NCBI GenBank assembly: GCA_031268055.1
Contig: JAIRXY010000244.1
Location: 1 to 7,208 of the forward strand
From: Prevotellaceae bacterium
Lineage (GTDB): Bacteria; Bacteroidota; Bacteroidia; Bacteroidales; UBA932
Direction: 5' to 3'
Length of the DNA stretch: 7,208 nt
Part shown: one piece after another, positions 1 to 6,282 of the stretch
Position numbering within the stretch: position 1 is the stretch's first letter
Layout of the letters: each line of letters opens with the position of its first letter
Notes under the pieces: model-generated
Told to the model about the DNA's origin: nothing
What the model saw: only the letters and a program-made list of their open reading frames with translations
Databases searched by the model: none
Translations under genes and position numbers: made by a program

Positions 1-1
1 C

Positions 2-607
2 TACGTTCAGTATGTTCGATTCAAAGGCAAAGACAGGGCGGGAGATATTATCAATGAGCACATATTTGGCGGAAACCTTTGCAAGGAGCTGGCTAAAATC
101 GACACATTCATCGAAACAAGCATCTCGCAGAAGCGACCGATTCCGGTGAGCGTTTTGCGGGAAGAAACTGTTTCTAAATATCCTTACTGGGCTACGCGCG
201 AGCTACTGATGAATGCTATTATGCATCGCGATTATGAGACGAATGCACCGGTGCAGTTTTATGAATACGACGACCGGATAGAGGTGCAAAACCCCGGCGG
301 GCTATATGGCAAGGTTAACCCTGCCAATTTCCCGAACGTGAACGATTACCGTAATCCTTTCATTGCGCAAGCCATGAGGATTTTAGGATATGTCAACCGC
401 TTCAGCCGCGGCGTTTACCGGGTACAAAAAGAGCTGGTAGAAAATGGAAACGGAAAAGCGCTGTTTGACTTCTCACTGATTACTGCTTTCAGAGTAGTAG
501 AGAAGGTATCGGAACGGTATTTTGAGGAGGGTTTTGGTACGGACGCCCCCCAAGAAACCCCCAAGAAACCCCCAAGAATATTCAGGAGGAGGCCTTGGCA
601 ATCATAA
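2..607 (+). CDS. RecG-like/AlbA-family ATP-binding transcriptional regulator, 5'-partial and frameshifted at its 3' end
   Basis: The reading frame is open from base 2 and enters from outside the window, so the GTG at 146 is an internal valine and not a start. About 201 residues are visible. They match the GHKL-type ATPase domain (HATPase_c_4) of COG2865 proteins, which usually carry an N-terminal AlbA/Schlafen-like DNA-binding domain (outside the window), this ATPase, and a C-terminal winged helix. Seen directly: an N-box RELLMNAIMHRDY, a DRIEVQNPGG box, and a glycine-containing RFSRGVYRVQKEL segment. The domain is followed by a Pro-Gln-Glu-Thr linker of the sort common in this family. In this frame the linker degenerates into KKPPRIFRRRPWQS and stops at 605-607. 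The real winged-helix tail continues in the -1 frame. The family is known as putative regulators, sometimes near defence or mobile genes; the ligand and targets are unknown. The region looks more A/T-rich than the rest of the window, consistent with accessory DNA. Confidence 0.8.
   Translation, partial: YVQYVRFKGKDRAGDIINEHIFGGNLCKELAKIDTFIETSISQKRPIPVSVLREETVSKYPYWATRELLMNAIMHRDYETNAPVQFYEYDDRIEVQNPGGLYGKVNPANFPNVNDYRNPFIAQAMRILGYVNRFSRGVYRVQKELVENGNGKALFDFSLITAFRVVEKVSERYFEEGFGTDAPQETPKKPPRIFRRRPWQS
546..576 (+). repeat. C-rich 11-bp tandem repeat at the frameshift point
   Basis: The unit CCCCCAAGAAA occurs at 547-557 and 558-568, with a partial third copy at 569-576. The first copy is preceded by an extra C, giving a six-C run at 546-551, while the next two runs have five Cs. 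A frame-preserving PQET linker would need a 12-bp unit with six Cs. An 11-bp unit, or loss of one C, changes the frame. The repeat sits exactly between the ATPase domain and the winged helix. Confidence 0.85.
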
Positions 608-756
608 AGTTAAATCCACAGATAACGCGTGAGGAGTTGGCAGCGCTATTAGGTCGTTCTTCGGAAAGCATAAGACACCATTTGAAGCAATTAACCAAAA
701 AAGGTATCATAAAACGCGAAGGCTCCACCAAGGCCGGTAAATGGCTGATAGTGTAA
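559..756 (+). pseudogene. Displaced C-terminal winged-helix segment of the RecG-like regulator (-1 frame)
   Basis: Read in the frame of base 559, the sequence continues PQETPKNIQEEALAII and then a winged-helix DNA-binding domain containing NPQITREELAALLGRSSES and IRHHLKQLTKKGIIKREGS. It ends at TAA 754-756. This is the expected C-terminus of the preceding ATPase gene: adding one C to the five-C run at 558-562 would join the two parts into one smooth linker (APQETPQETPKNIQEEA). It may therefore be a broken gene, a slipped phase state, a recoded product, or a homopolymer sequencing error. Independent translation from TTG 595 is possible, because AGGAGGAGG lies just upstream at 584-592, but those bases also simply encode Gln-Glu-Glu in the restored frame. 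Confidence 0.75.
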
Positions 757-881
757 AGTCATGCCTTTTGCCGCTCTAATCTTTGTAGGAGGCTTTCACC
801 GCGTGGGGTATAGCTGGTAGTACATGAAATCCTGCAAAGCTGCAAATCCTGATTCAGGCAATTAGCCGCGAGAGGGTTTCA

Positions 882-897
882 TTCCTAATTCCTAATT
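882..897. repeat. Short period-7 array (TTCCTAA) overlapping the purL stop codon
   Basis: Two perfect TTCCTAA units lie at 882-888 and 889-895, with the first two bases of a third. The minus-strand purL stop (TAG, 894-892) falls inside the second unit. The period matches the A/T-rich heptamer arrays found on the other side of purL. No function can be assigned. Confidence 0.6.
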
Positions 898-2889
898 TCG
901 AGTCTTTTCCACCCACTCCCTTGCCCTCACAAAAATTTCTATCCACGGTGTTACTTCGTCGGATTGGTTGAGGTCAGGGAGGTAGGCGCACGTCCACGGG
1001 TAGATGGCGCGCTCGGGGTGCGGCATCATGGCAAGGTGCCGTCCGTCGGCGGAGCAAATGCCGGCTACCGCACCGGGCGACCCGTTGGGGTTGCCCGGAT
1101 ACGCTTCGTAGGCGTAGCGTAGCGCAACGTTGTAGCGCTCTACCCCCAGCGGCAGGTCGAACTTACCCTCGCCATGCGCAACCCAAATACCCAGCCTTGC
1201 CCCGCTTAGCGATTTGAGCATCACCGAGGTGTTTTGCGGAATATCAACGCACACAAAGGCGCTCTCGAACTTACGCGAATCGTTGTGCAGCATGCGCGGC
1301 TTCGGGTTGTCGTTGGGCGTGATGAGCCCCAGCTCCACCATGAGCTGGCAGCCGTTGCAAATGCCCAAGCTCAGCGTGTCGGGGCGGGCGTAGAAGCTGT
1401 CCAGCGCCCGCTTTGCTTTGGGGTTGTAGAGAAACGCGCCCGCCCAGCCTTTTGCCGACCCCAGCACATCGGAGTTGGAAAAACCGCCAACGAACGCTAT
1501 CATGCTCACATCCTCCAGCGTTTCGCGCCCCGAAACAAGGTCGGTCATGTGCACGTCCTTTACGTCAAAGCCTGCAAGGTAGAGCGCCCACGCTGTTTCG
1601 CGCTCGCACTGCGAGCCTTTTTCGCGAATAACGGCAGCGCGCACCCCCGACGCTGTCCGGCGGCGCGGGTCAACGCCGTAGTCGGCAAGTTTGCCCGTGA
1701 AATGCTGCGGAAAGCGGTAGGTTAGCGGCTGCTTTTTGTAGCTCTCAAACCGTTCCTGCGCCTGCTGCTCGCCGCTTTGCCTCCTGTCCAGCAGGTACGA
1801 CGGCTTGTACCATACGTCGCGCAGCTCGTCAATATCAAGCTTGTACTTTTGCCCGTTGTGGAACAGCCGTACCACGCGTTGGGTAGCCGGACAGCCGATA
1901 GCTACCGCCTCAACGCCGTAGGAGTGCAGCATTTCTTTTACCAAAGCGGCGTCCTGCACCTGCAACACTAACGCCGGATTTTCGGCAAACAGCGCCATGT
2001 TTAGCGGGCCAAGTGGGGTAAGGTCAACCTCAAGTCCGCCTTCGACGTTGGCAAAGGTCATTTCGAGCAGCGTAGTAATCAACCCTCCGGACGAGACATC
2101 GTGCCCTGCCAGCGCCAGCCTTCCTTCGACCAGCGCCTGCACAGCGGCAAAAGCTTTGGCAAAGTAGGCAGCATCGGCAACGTCGGGGGCAGCCCCTCCC
2201 TGCTCGCCCAGCGCCTGCGACAGGCTGCTCCCCCCCAGCGCCAGCGCCGACCTCGACATGTTGATGTAGAGCAGCGTGCTATCAGGGTTGGGCTTGAGCA
2301 CGGGGCTTACCGCCTTGCGGACGTCGCTCACCTCGCCCACGGTGGAGATGATAACCGTGCCCGGGGCAAAAACCTTTTTCCCGTCGGGGTATTTTTGCGT
2401 CATGGAGAGCGAGTCCTTTCCCGTCGGGATGTTTATCCCCAGCGCCTGCGCAAAGTCGCTTGCGGCTTTCACCGCGCTGTACAGGCGCGCGTCTTCGCCC
2501 TCGTTTTTGCAAGGCCACATCCAGTTGGCGCTCAGCGAAACGCCCGCCAGTCCGCCTTCAATGGGCGCCCAAACGAGGTTGGTCAGCGCCTCGGCAATGG
2601 CCAACCGCGACCCTGCCTCTGCGCTGATGAGCGCCGCCGCCGGCGCATGGCCAATAGAGGTGGCAACGCCCCGCCTGCCCTGATAGTCGAGCGCAACGAT
2701 ACCCAAGTTGTTAAGCGGAAGCTGAATTTCGCCCGCGCACTGCTGCATGGCCACGCGACCCGTCACCGAGCGGTCGACTTTGTTGGTGAGCCAATCCTTG
2801 CAGCCCACCGCCTCAAGCTTCAGCACTTCGGGGAGAAGCTCCTCAAAAGAGATTGTTGAAAACATAGTAGCAATGAAAATATTTTGCAT
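892..2889 (-). CDS. purL: Phosphoribosylformylglycinamidine synthase (FGAM synthase), N-terminally truncated
   Basis: This is the C-terminal half of large-type PurL, the ATP- and glutamine-dependent cytosolic enzyme that converts FGAR to FGAM in step 4 of purine synthesis. The 665-residue frame shows the second PurM-like half (about 21-345) with DRSVTG (39-44), SANWMW (120-125), PTGKDSLSM (155-163) and AGHDVSSGGL (261-270). A class I glutaminase domain follows (about 416-660), with nucleophile Cys511 in GICNGCQ and the His624/Glu626 pair in MPHPER. Family members of this type are about 1,230-1,300 residues, so roughly 570 are missing: the N-terminal domain, linker and first PurM-like half. 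Family-like sequence begins near residue 21 (about base 2829). The first 20 residues look unrelated, and the frame is open back to a TAA at 2955-2957. ATG 2889 or ATG 2865 could act as a start, but neither matches the normal one. Half of the synthase pseudo-dimer is missing, so the product alone is unlikely to be active (inference). It may be a remnant, a split gene with its other half elsewhere, or an assembly join. Confidence 0.9.
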   Translation of the reverse strand: MQNIFIATMFSTISFEELLPEVLKLEAVGCKDWLTNKVDRSVTGRVAMQQCAGEIQLPLNNLGIVALDYQGRRGVATSIGHAPAAALISAEAGSRLAIAEALTNLVWAPIEGGLAGVSLSANWMWPCKNEGEDARLYSAVKAASDFAQALGINIPTGKDSLSMTQKYPDGKKVFAPGTVIISTVGEVSDVRKAVSPVLKPNPDSTLLYINMSRSALALGGSSLSQALGEQGGAAPDVADAAYFAKAFAAVQALVEGRLALAGHDVSSGGLITTLLEMTFANVEGGLEVDLTPLGPLNMALFAENPALVLQVQDAALVKEMLHSYGVEAVAIGCPATQRVVRLFHNGQKYKLDIDELRDVWYKPSYLLDRRQSGEQQAQERFESYKKQPLTYRFPQHFTGKLADYGVDPRRRTASGVRAAVIREKGSQCERETAWALYLAGFDVKDVHMTDLVSGRETLEDVSMIAFVGGFSNSDVLGSAKGWAGAFLYNPKAKRALDSFYARPDTLSLGICNGCQLMVELGLITPNDNPKPRMLHNDSRKFESAFVCVDIPQNTSVMLKSLSGARLGIWVAHGEGKFDLPLGVERYNVALRYAYEAYPGNPNGSPGAVAGICSADGRHLAMMPHPERAIYPWTCAYLPDLNQSDEVTPWIEIFVRAREWVEKTRN

Positions 2890-2921
2890 ATAAAACCAGC
2901 GCTGCGAAGGTACGAAAGAAA

Positions 2922-2949
2922 TTTTGAATTCTGAATTTTGAATTTTGAA
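2922..2949. repeat. Heptamer array TTTTGAA, four units
   Basis: The units are 2922-2928, 2929-2935 (variant TTCTGAA), 2936-2942 and 2943-2949. The array lies upstream of the purL fragment (minus strand) and is in inverted orientation to the array at 3250-3272. Translated, such arrays give spurious peptides of the type KFKIQNSKF, a pattern I associate with Bacteroidota intergenic DNA. Confidence 0.75.
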
Positions 2950-2981
2950 ATGGCTTACGCCAAAACCTCAGCTCCAAAATA

Positions 2982-3012
2982 GCCACATCGCCAATCTGGA
3001 ACGCAATGTGGC
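2982..3012. repeat. Inverted repeat GCCACAT ... ATGTGGC
   Basis: The two perfect 7-base arms (2982-2988 and 3006-3012) are separated by 17 bases that contain a smaller CCA/TGG pairing. It could form a hairpin or bind a dimeric protein. There is no U-run, so it is not a terminator. Function is unknown. Confidence 0.4.
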
Positions 3013-3118
3013 ATCCAACCACCATCAGAACGGCGAAGCTCCGAAATATTCTTGTTGAGTGATGAAATAAATCCTAAAATGTCCATTGAAATATAATTGC
3101 CTGATAACCAATGTGTGC

Positions 3119-3159
3119 TTCTAATGGGCGTTATTAGAAAAATTGTACTACAACAATTT
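3119..3159. repeat. Two adjacent A/T-rich inverted repeats
   Basis: TTCTAAT/ATTAGAA (arms 3119-3125 and 3133-3139, loop 7) is followed at once by AAATTGT/ACAATTT (arms 3140-3146 and 3153-3159, loop 6). Both have perfect 7-bp arms. They lie between the operon-end hairpin and purL. They could be operator-like sites or relics of an element end; the A/T-rich stems would be weak as RNA. Confidence 0.4.
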
Positions 3160-3202
3160 GATAATAAATTATGTACGCTGCATTAATTCGTGAAAAATCG
3201 GT

Positions 3203-3245
3203 AATCCCCGTTTGGTGTGGCTTTAAGTTACACCGAACGGGGATT
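3203..3245 (-). terminator. Strong intrinsic-terminator-like hairpin after gtrA
   Basis: Arms 3203-3218 and 3230-3245 pair over 16 positions, with 15 Watson-Crick pairs and one G-U pair, and an 11-base loop. Read on the minus strand, the stem is followed after four bases by a short T-run (ACCGATTTTT). It lies 35 bp past the gtrA stop, where the GH78-GH2-gtrA transcript should end. On the plus strand the stem is followed only by a short TTC stretch, so minus-strand use is more likely. Confidence 0.7.
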
Positions 3246-3249
3246 TTCA

Positions 3250-3272
3250 TTCAAAATTCAAAATTCAAAATT
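3250..3272. repeat. Heptamer array TTCAAAA, three units
   Basis: Perfect units lie at 3250-3256, 3257-3263 and 3264-3270, plus two bases of a fourth. The array sits between the gtrA stop (3280-3282) and the terminator hairpin, so it would be in the 3' untranslated part of the operon transcript. It is inverted relative to the array at 2922-2949. Confidence 0.75.
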
Positions 3273-3279
3273 TCCAAAG

Positions 3280-3657
3280 CTACGTGCTCGCTGCAAAGGC
3301 AAAGAGGTAGCTCATGAAGAAATTCCACACCGTAACTACTCCGATGGCCAGCAGCTTGGAGAGGTAAAAGTGAATTTTCAGCTTTCCGGCGAGCAGGTAA
3401 ATTACGGCGCTGTTGATGGCTAACCCCACAAGGGCAATGCCGATGAACTTTGCGTACTCCGCCGGAATGTTGTTGTGGCTGTGGAACGTCCAGAGACGGT
3501 TGAGGATATAGTTGGAGCTGGCGGCAGTGACAAAGCCAAGCGCGTTGGCAAGATACTTGTTTATCTTTAGCTGCTCCTTGCAGACGTAGGTAACGGCGAA
3601 ATCAACGGCTACGCCCGACCCGCCTACTACGCAAAATTTTATGAACTGTGCTATCAT
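3280..3657 (-). CDS. GtrA-family four-helix membrane protein
   Basis: The 125-residue protein has the normal length and shape of GtrA/DPMS-type proteins, small inner-membrane proteins thought to help move or use polyprenyl-phosphate-linked sugars for surface glycan modification. Four hydrophobic segments are seen at about 5-25, 35-55, 70-90 and 98-121. The family-like signatures SNYILNRLWTF (48-58) and VWNFFMSYLFAF (110-121) are present, as is the opening FIKFCVVGGSGVAVDF. The ATG at 3657 is 14 bp after the GH2 stop and has no Shine-Dalgarno sequence, as is usual in Bacteroidota. It reads as the last gene of the GH78-GH2 unit, with a terminator 35 bp downstream. No polyprenyl-phosphate glycosyltransferase partner is visible in the window, so its substrate is unknown. 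Confidence 0.88.
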   Translation of the reverse strand: MIAQFIKFCVVGGSGVAVDFAVTYVCKEQLKINKYLANALGFVTAASSNYILNRLWTFHSHNNIPAEYAKFIGIALVGLAINSAVIYLLAGKLKIHFYLSKLLAIGVVTVWNFFMSYLFAFAAST

Positions 3658-3671
3658 TCTCGGATAAAAAT

Positions 3672-6251
3672 TTACTTTACAAGTTTCTCTCCAAATGTTG
3701 TTTGCTGTCGCTCTACCTCCAGCAGCATGCGCTGCCGCTCTTCGTCGGTGAGCTGCCGCTGGAGCGCGTCTCTGCTTGCTTCATCGCTTCCGGTTGCTGC
3801 AGCTTTCTTGCCCGGAGTATCGCTGTATACGGATTTCATTTTTGGCGCAACGCTCTTCCAAATGATGGAGGCCTGCTTGGGCGTGTGTTCGCCCTCAAAG
3901 AGCGCTCGCGCCGTGAGCTTAATCTTGCCGGGCATTACGCTGCTCCGCACCAGCACGGGCGCAGAGCCAAACTCTACCGCGCGCGGGTTTGCTCCAATGC
4001 TGCTGTTGTCGCCAATAATTTCGCCCTCGCCCTCAACGGTGAAAAGGATATTCTCCTTTGCCAACCGACGCACGTTGCCTAAGTCGTCGGTTACCTCGGC
4101 AATGACGGGGATGAAGTCCGAGCCGTCCGCCGTGAGGGGCTGCCCCTCGTTGTCCAACCGCAGCTGCAGCTTGGTGGAGCGGCGCGAAGGCATTTTTTTC
4201 TCACGCGCTACCACCTTTCCGTCAACAATTCCCTCGGCTATGAAGTAAACCTCCTCCCACTTTTTCTTGACGTAGGGAATCAGGCGCATGTCGTAAAAAT
4301 CATACGCATTTTTGAACACCACCGGCGGGTTGGGTATTCCGTGCGGGCTGCGCTCTACCTTTTGCAGCAGCGTGTCGCGCCCGTAGCGTATCAGCCGCAC
4401 CGAGTCGCAGGTGGTAAACACCACTACGTCGGCGTCGGAGAATGGAGTTATTTCGTGGGCAATGAATATCATTGGCTCTTTCAGCTGATTTTTAAAAGCG
4501 TAGTACGAATACTTGGGCTGGCGAAAAGCGTCCATGAATCCGCCCCAAAACGGGTCGGGGTGGTATCCGCGCTGGTGGTCGAATGAGTGCCACATGGCGC
4601 CGCCAAAAAACTGCCTCGGAGCGCTGCACATCTCGCCGTACGACTTGGCTAAGTGTAACGCTTGCAGCACCTGCGGCCGCTCGCCCCAGCTGCGCGAAGC
4701 GCGATGAATGGCGTTGTGCGCATACCAGTCATCGGGGTTGTCGCCAAACTCGCGGGTGAATATGGGCTTGTCCGTTTCGGCGGTATCTTTTGGCCAGCCG
4801 TAAACAACGTCGTAGCTATCCTTTACACCCTTGGAGTTCATGTCGGCTGCGGAGAAGCACCCGGGCTGCTCCTCGCGCACCGCTTGCAGCGCCTTTAGCG
4901 AAAAGTCCAGCGGGAATGAGGTCTCGTTAAGTATAGGCTCCCACATCAGCAGGCAGGGATGGTTGCGGTCGCGGCGCACCATGCTGCGAATGTCGGAGTA
5001 CACCCGCTGCGGAAATGCGGTATCGTTCTTAGGCCAGAACTGCCAGCCGGGGGTGGCTACAATGACAAACATTCCCAGCTCGTCGCAAGCGTCCATGAAC
5101 GAGGGGTCTTGCGGGTAGTGCGCCACGCGAATGATGTTCACGCCTGCCTCCTTGAGCTTTTTTGCGTCGCGCCAGTGCTGGGAGTTGGGCATGGCGTTGC
5201 CCACGTATGCGTAATCCTGATGCCGGTTTACGCCGATGAGTTTTCCGGCGTAAGGCTCTCCGTTGATGTAGAGGCCATCGCGCCCGCGCATTTCTACCTT
5301 GCGCACTCCTACGCGGGTTGATACGCCGTCAACCGCTTTTCCGTCGGCCACAATGCGCGACTGCAGGCTGTAAAGGTACGGCGCTTCGGGCAGCCACAAG
5401 TGAGGATTTTTCAGGCTTAGCGCCTGCCGTACCTGCTGCTGCTCTCCCGCCTTTAGCGAGAGCGTGGTAGCAGCCTTTGCCGCCACAGCGCCATTTTTAT
5501 CGCAGAGCAAAGTCTCCACCGTAAAGCGCTGTGGCTTGTTGCCCTCGTTGACTACGTCGGTGGCAACGCTCATGGCGGCCTGCCGACGCGTAACATCGCC
5601 GTACTGCACAAAAATGCCGCCGCCTGCTACCTTGTCCACGTCGCTGGGGTCGGTAATGTGCAGGGGGGAGGTTACCACGAGGTACGCATCGCGGTAAATG
5701 CCTCCGTGGTAGGTAAAGTCGAGCGTATACTGCGGCTTTCCGGGCGGATAGGTTTCGTCGTTGCTGTTGTCGGTCATTACCGCCACCACGCTGCGCTCGC
5801 CTGCCGCCACGCCCAGCCCTGCAAGGTCAACGCTGAACGGCAGGTAGCCGCCAAGGTGCTCTTTTACCAGCTTGCCGTTGACGTAGACTTTGCATTTGCC
5901 CATGATGGCCTCAAAGTAGAGAGATACCCTTTTTCCTTCCCAATCTTTGGGAAGCGTAAAATGCTTGCGATACCAAGCCACGCCTTGGTAGTTGCGCCCT
6001 CCGCTCGCCTCGGCAGGTACCAGCTCTACCGTGTGCGGCAGGCATACCACCTCCCAGCTTTCGTCGTCGAAGTTGGCTTGCGCGGCGCTTGCAGCGTCGC
6101 CTTTGAGGTAGCGCCAGCCCACGTTAAAGCTGTAAGCCTCGCGCCCGCTATTGCTCAGCTCGTAAAAACCTGCCGCCGAAAACGGGCTTTGAGCGGCAGC
6201 AGGCAGCGCAACAACCATTGCGGCAGCTGCCAAAAAATTCAAGGATTTCAT
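3672..6251 (-). CDS. Secreted glycoside hydrolase family 2 beta-glycosidase (beta-galactosidase-like)
   Basis: This 859-residue enzyme should hydrolyse a non-reducing-end beta-linked sugar by the retaining mechanism, in the periplasm or at the cell surface. Residues 1-20 form a signal peptide with a likely cut after the Ala-Ala-Ala before QSP; no lipobox cysteine is seen. The order is a sugar-binding jelly roll (about 30-195), an Ig-like GH2 domain (about 215-315), a TIM barrel (about 320-590), a DUF4982-like Ig domain (about 595-690), and a GH2 C-terminal domain of the Big type (about 700-800). The acid/base is Glu443 in MWEPILNET and the nucleophile is Glu501 in TREFG; both are intact. A charged Gln/Glu/Lys-rich tail (about 825-859) extends past the last domain. 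The ATG at 6251 follows GH78 by 31 bp, with an A/T-rich leader and no Shine-Dalgarno. Galactosidase, glucuronidase or another beta-glycosidase activity cannot be told apart from the sequence; the GH78 partner suggests a rhamnose-containing glycan. Confidence 0.92.
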   Translation of the reverse strand: MKSLNFLAAAAMVVALPAAAQSPFSAAGFYELSNSGREAYSFNVGWRYLKGDAASAAQANFDDESWEVVCLPHTVELVPAEASGGRNYQGVAWYRKHFTLPKDWEGKRVSLYFEAIMGKCKVYVNGKLVKEHLGGYLPFSVDLAGLGVAAGERSVVAVMTDNSNDETYPPGKPQYTLDFTYHGGIYRDAYLVVTSPLHITDPSDVDKVAGGGIFVQYGDVTRRQAAMSVATDVVNEGNKPQRFTVETLLCDKNGAVAAKAATTLSLKAGEQQQVRQALSLKNPHLWLPEAPYLYSLQSRIVADGKAVDGVSTRVGVRKVEMRGRDGLYINGEPYAGKLIGVNRHQDYAYVGNAMPNSQHWRDAKKLKEAGVNIIRVAHYPQDPSFMDACDELGMFVIVATPGWQFWPKNDTAFPQRVYSDIRSMVRRDRNHPCLLMWEPILNETSFPLDFSLKALQAVREEQPGCFSAADMNSKGVKDSYDVVYGWPKDTAETDKPIFTREFGDNPDDWYAHNAIHRASRSWGERPQVLQALHLAKSYGEMCSAPRQFFGGAMWHSFDHQRGYHPDPFWGGFMDAFRQPKYSYYAFKNQLKEPMIFIAHEITPFSDADVVVFTTCDSVRLIRYGRDTLLQKVERSPHGIPNPPVVFKNAYDFYDMRLIPYVKKKWEEVYFIAEGIVDGKVVAREKKMPSRRSTKLQLRLDNEGQPLTADGSDFIPVIAEVTDDLGNVRRLAKENILFTVEGEGEIIGDNSSIGANPRAVEFGSAPVLVRSSVMPGKIKLTARALFEGEHTPKQASIIWKSVAPKMKSVYSDTPGKKAAATGSDEASRDALQRQLTDEERQRMLLEVERQQTTFGEKLVK

Positions 6252-6282
6252 GATTCAAAAGGTTTAAATTAAATTAGAAAAA

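Larger units (their letters stand above)
2918..3274. repeat. 25-bp imperfect inverted repeats bounding a 357-bp segment
   Basis: The arms at 2918-2942 and 3250-3274 are reverse complements at 24 of 25 positions, each built from the heptamer TTCAAAA/TTTTGAA plus a shared GAAA/TTTC edge. The arrangement resembles a small non-autonomous element, but no clear target-site duplication flanks it and low-complexity sequence can match by chance. It could equally be two independent copies of a widespread intergenic array. Confidence 0.45.
2890..3279. other. A/T-rich intergenic region between the purL fragment and gtrA, rich in repeats and hairpins
   Basis: These 390 bases hold no gene I recognise. They contain two oppositely oriented heptamer arrays (2922-2949 and 3250-3272), a near-perfect terminator-like stem (3203-3245), two adjacent small A/T-rich inverted repeats (3119-3159), and a GCCACAT/ATGTGGC inverted repeat (2982-3012). 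AGCTCCAAAAT (2970-2980) recurs with one change at 3037-3047. No PurL N-terminal sequence was found in any frame. A 43-residue minus-strand frame (2955-3086) is open but has no recognisable motif. No convincing Bacteroides-type promoter (TTTG then TAnnTTTG) for purL was seen. Confidence 0.7.

Noticed and set aside
2..756. Idea that the ATPase/winged-helix gene marks an anti-phage defence island
   Set aside because: The family is sometimes found near defence genes, but no defence partner is visible here and the neighbours are purL and glycan-degradation genes.
851..861. Palindrome-like CCTGATTCAGG in the convergent gap
   Set aside because: The arms are 5 bp with a one-base centre, too tight for an RNA hairpin, and no T-run follows on either strand.
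1234..2859. Several long plus-strand open frames opposite purL (for example 2101-2859 and 1234-1725)
   Set aside because: They are antisense to a strongly recognised PurL coding region, have compositions rich in Arg/His/Ala typical of antisense G/C-rich DNA, and show no family motifs.
2843..3025. 60-residue minus-strand frame overlapping the purL 5' end
   Set aside because: Its middle is the translated heptamer array (NSKFRIQNF) and its end overlaps purL out of frame; no recognisable protein.
2890..3200. Search for a Bacteroides-type promoter (TTTG, about 20 bp, TAnnTTTG) ahead of the purL fragment
   Set aside because: Only partial matches such as TATATTTC were found, without a correctly spaced upstream TTTG.
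3217..3423. 68-residue plus-strand frame starting in the terminator hairpin
   Set aside because: It runs through the hairpin and the TTCAAAA array and then antisense to gtrA.
3727..6272. Plus-strand open frames opposite the GH2 gene (for example 3727-4248, 5658-6272)
   Set aside because: They are antisense shadows of a well-supported GH2 enzyme with intact catalytic residues, and have no domain or start signal.
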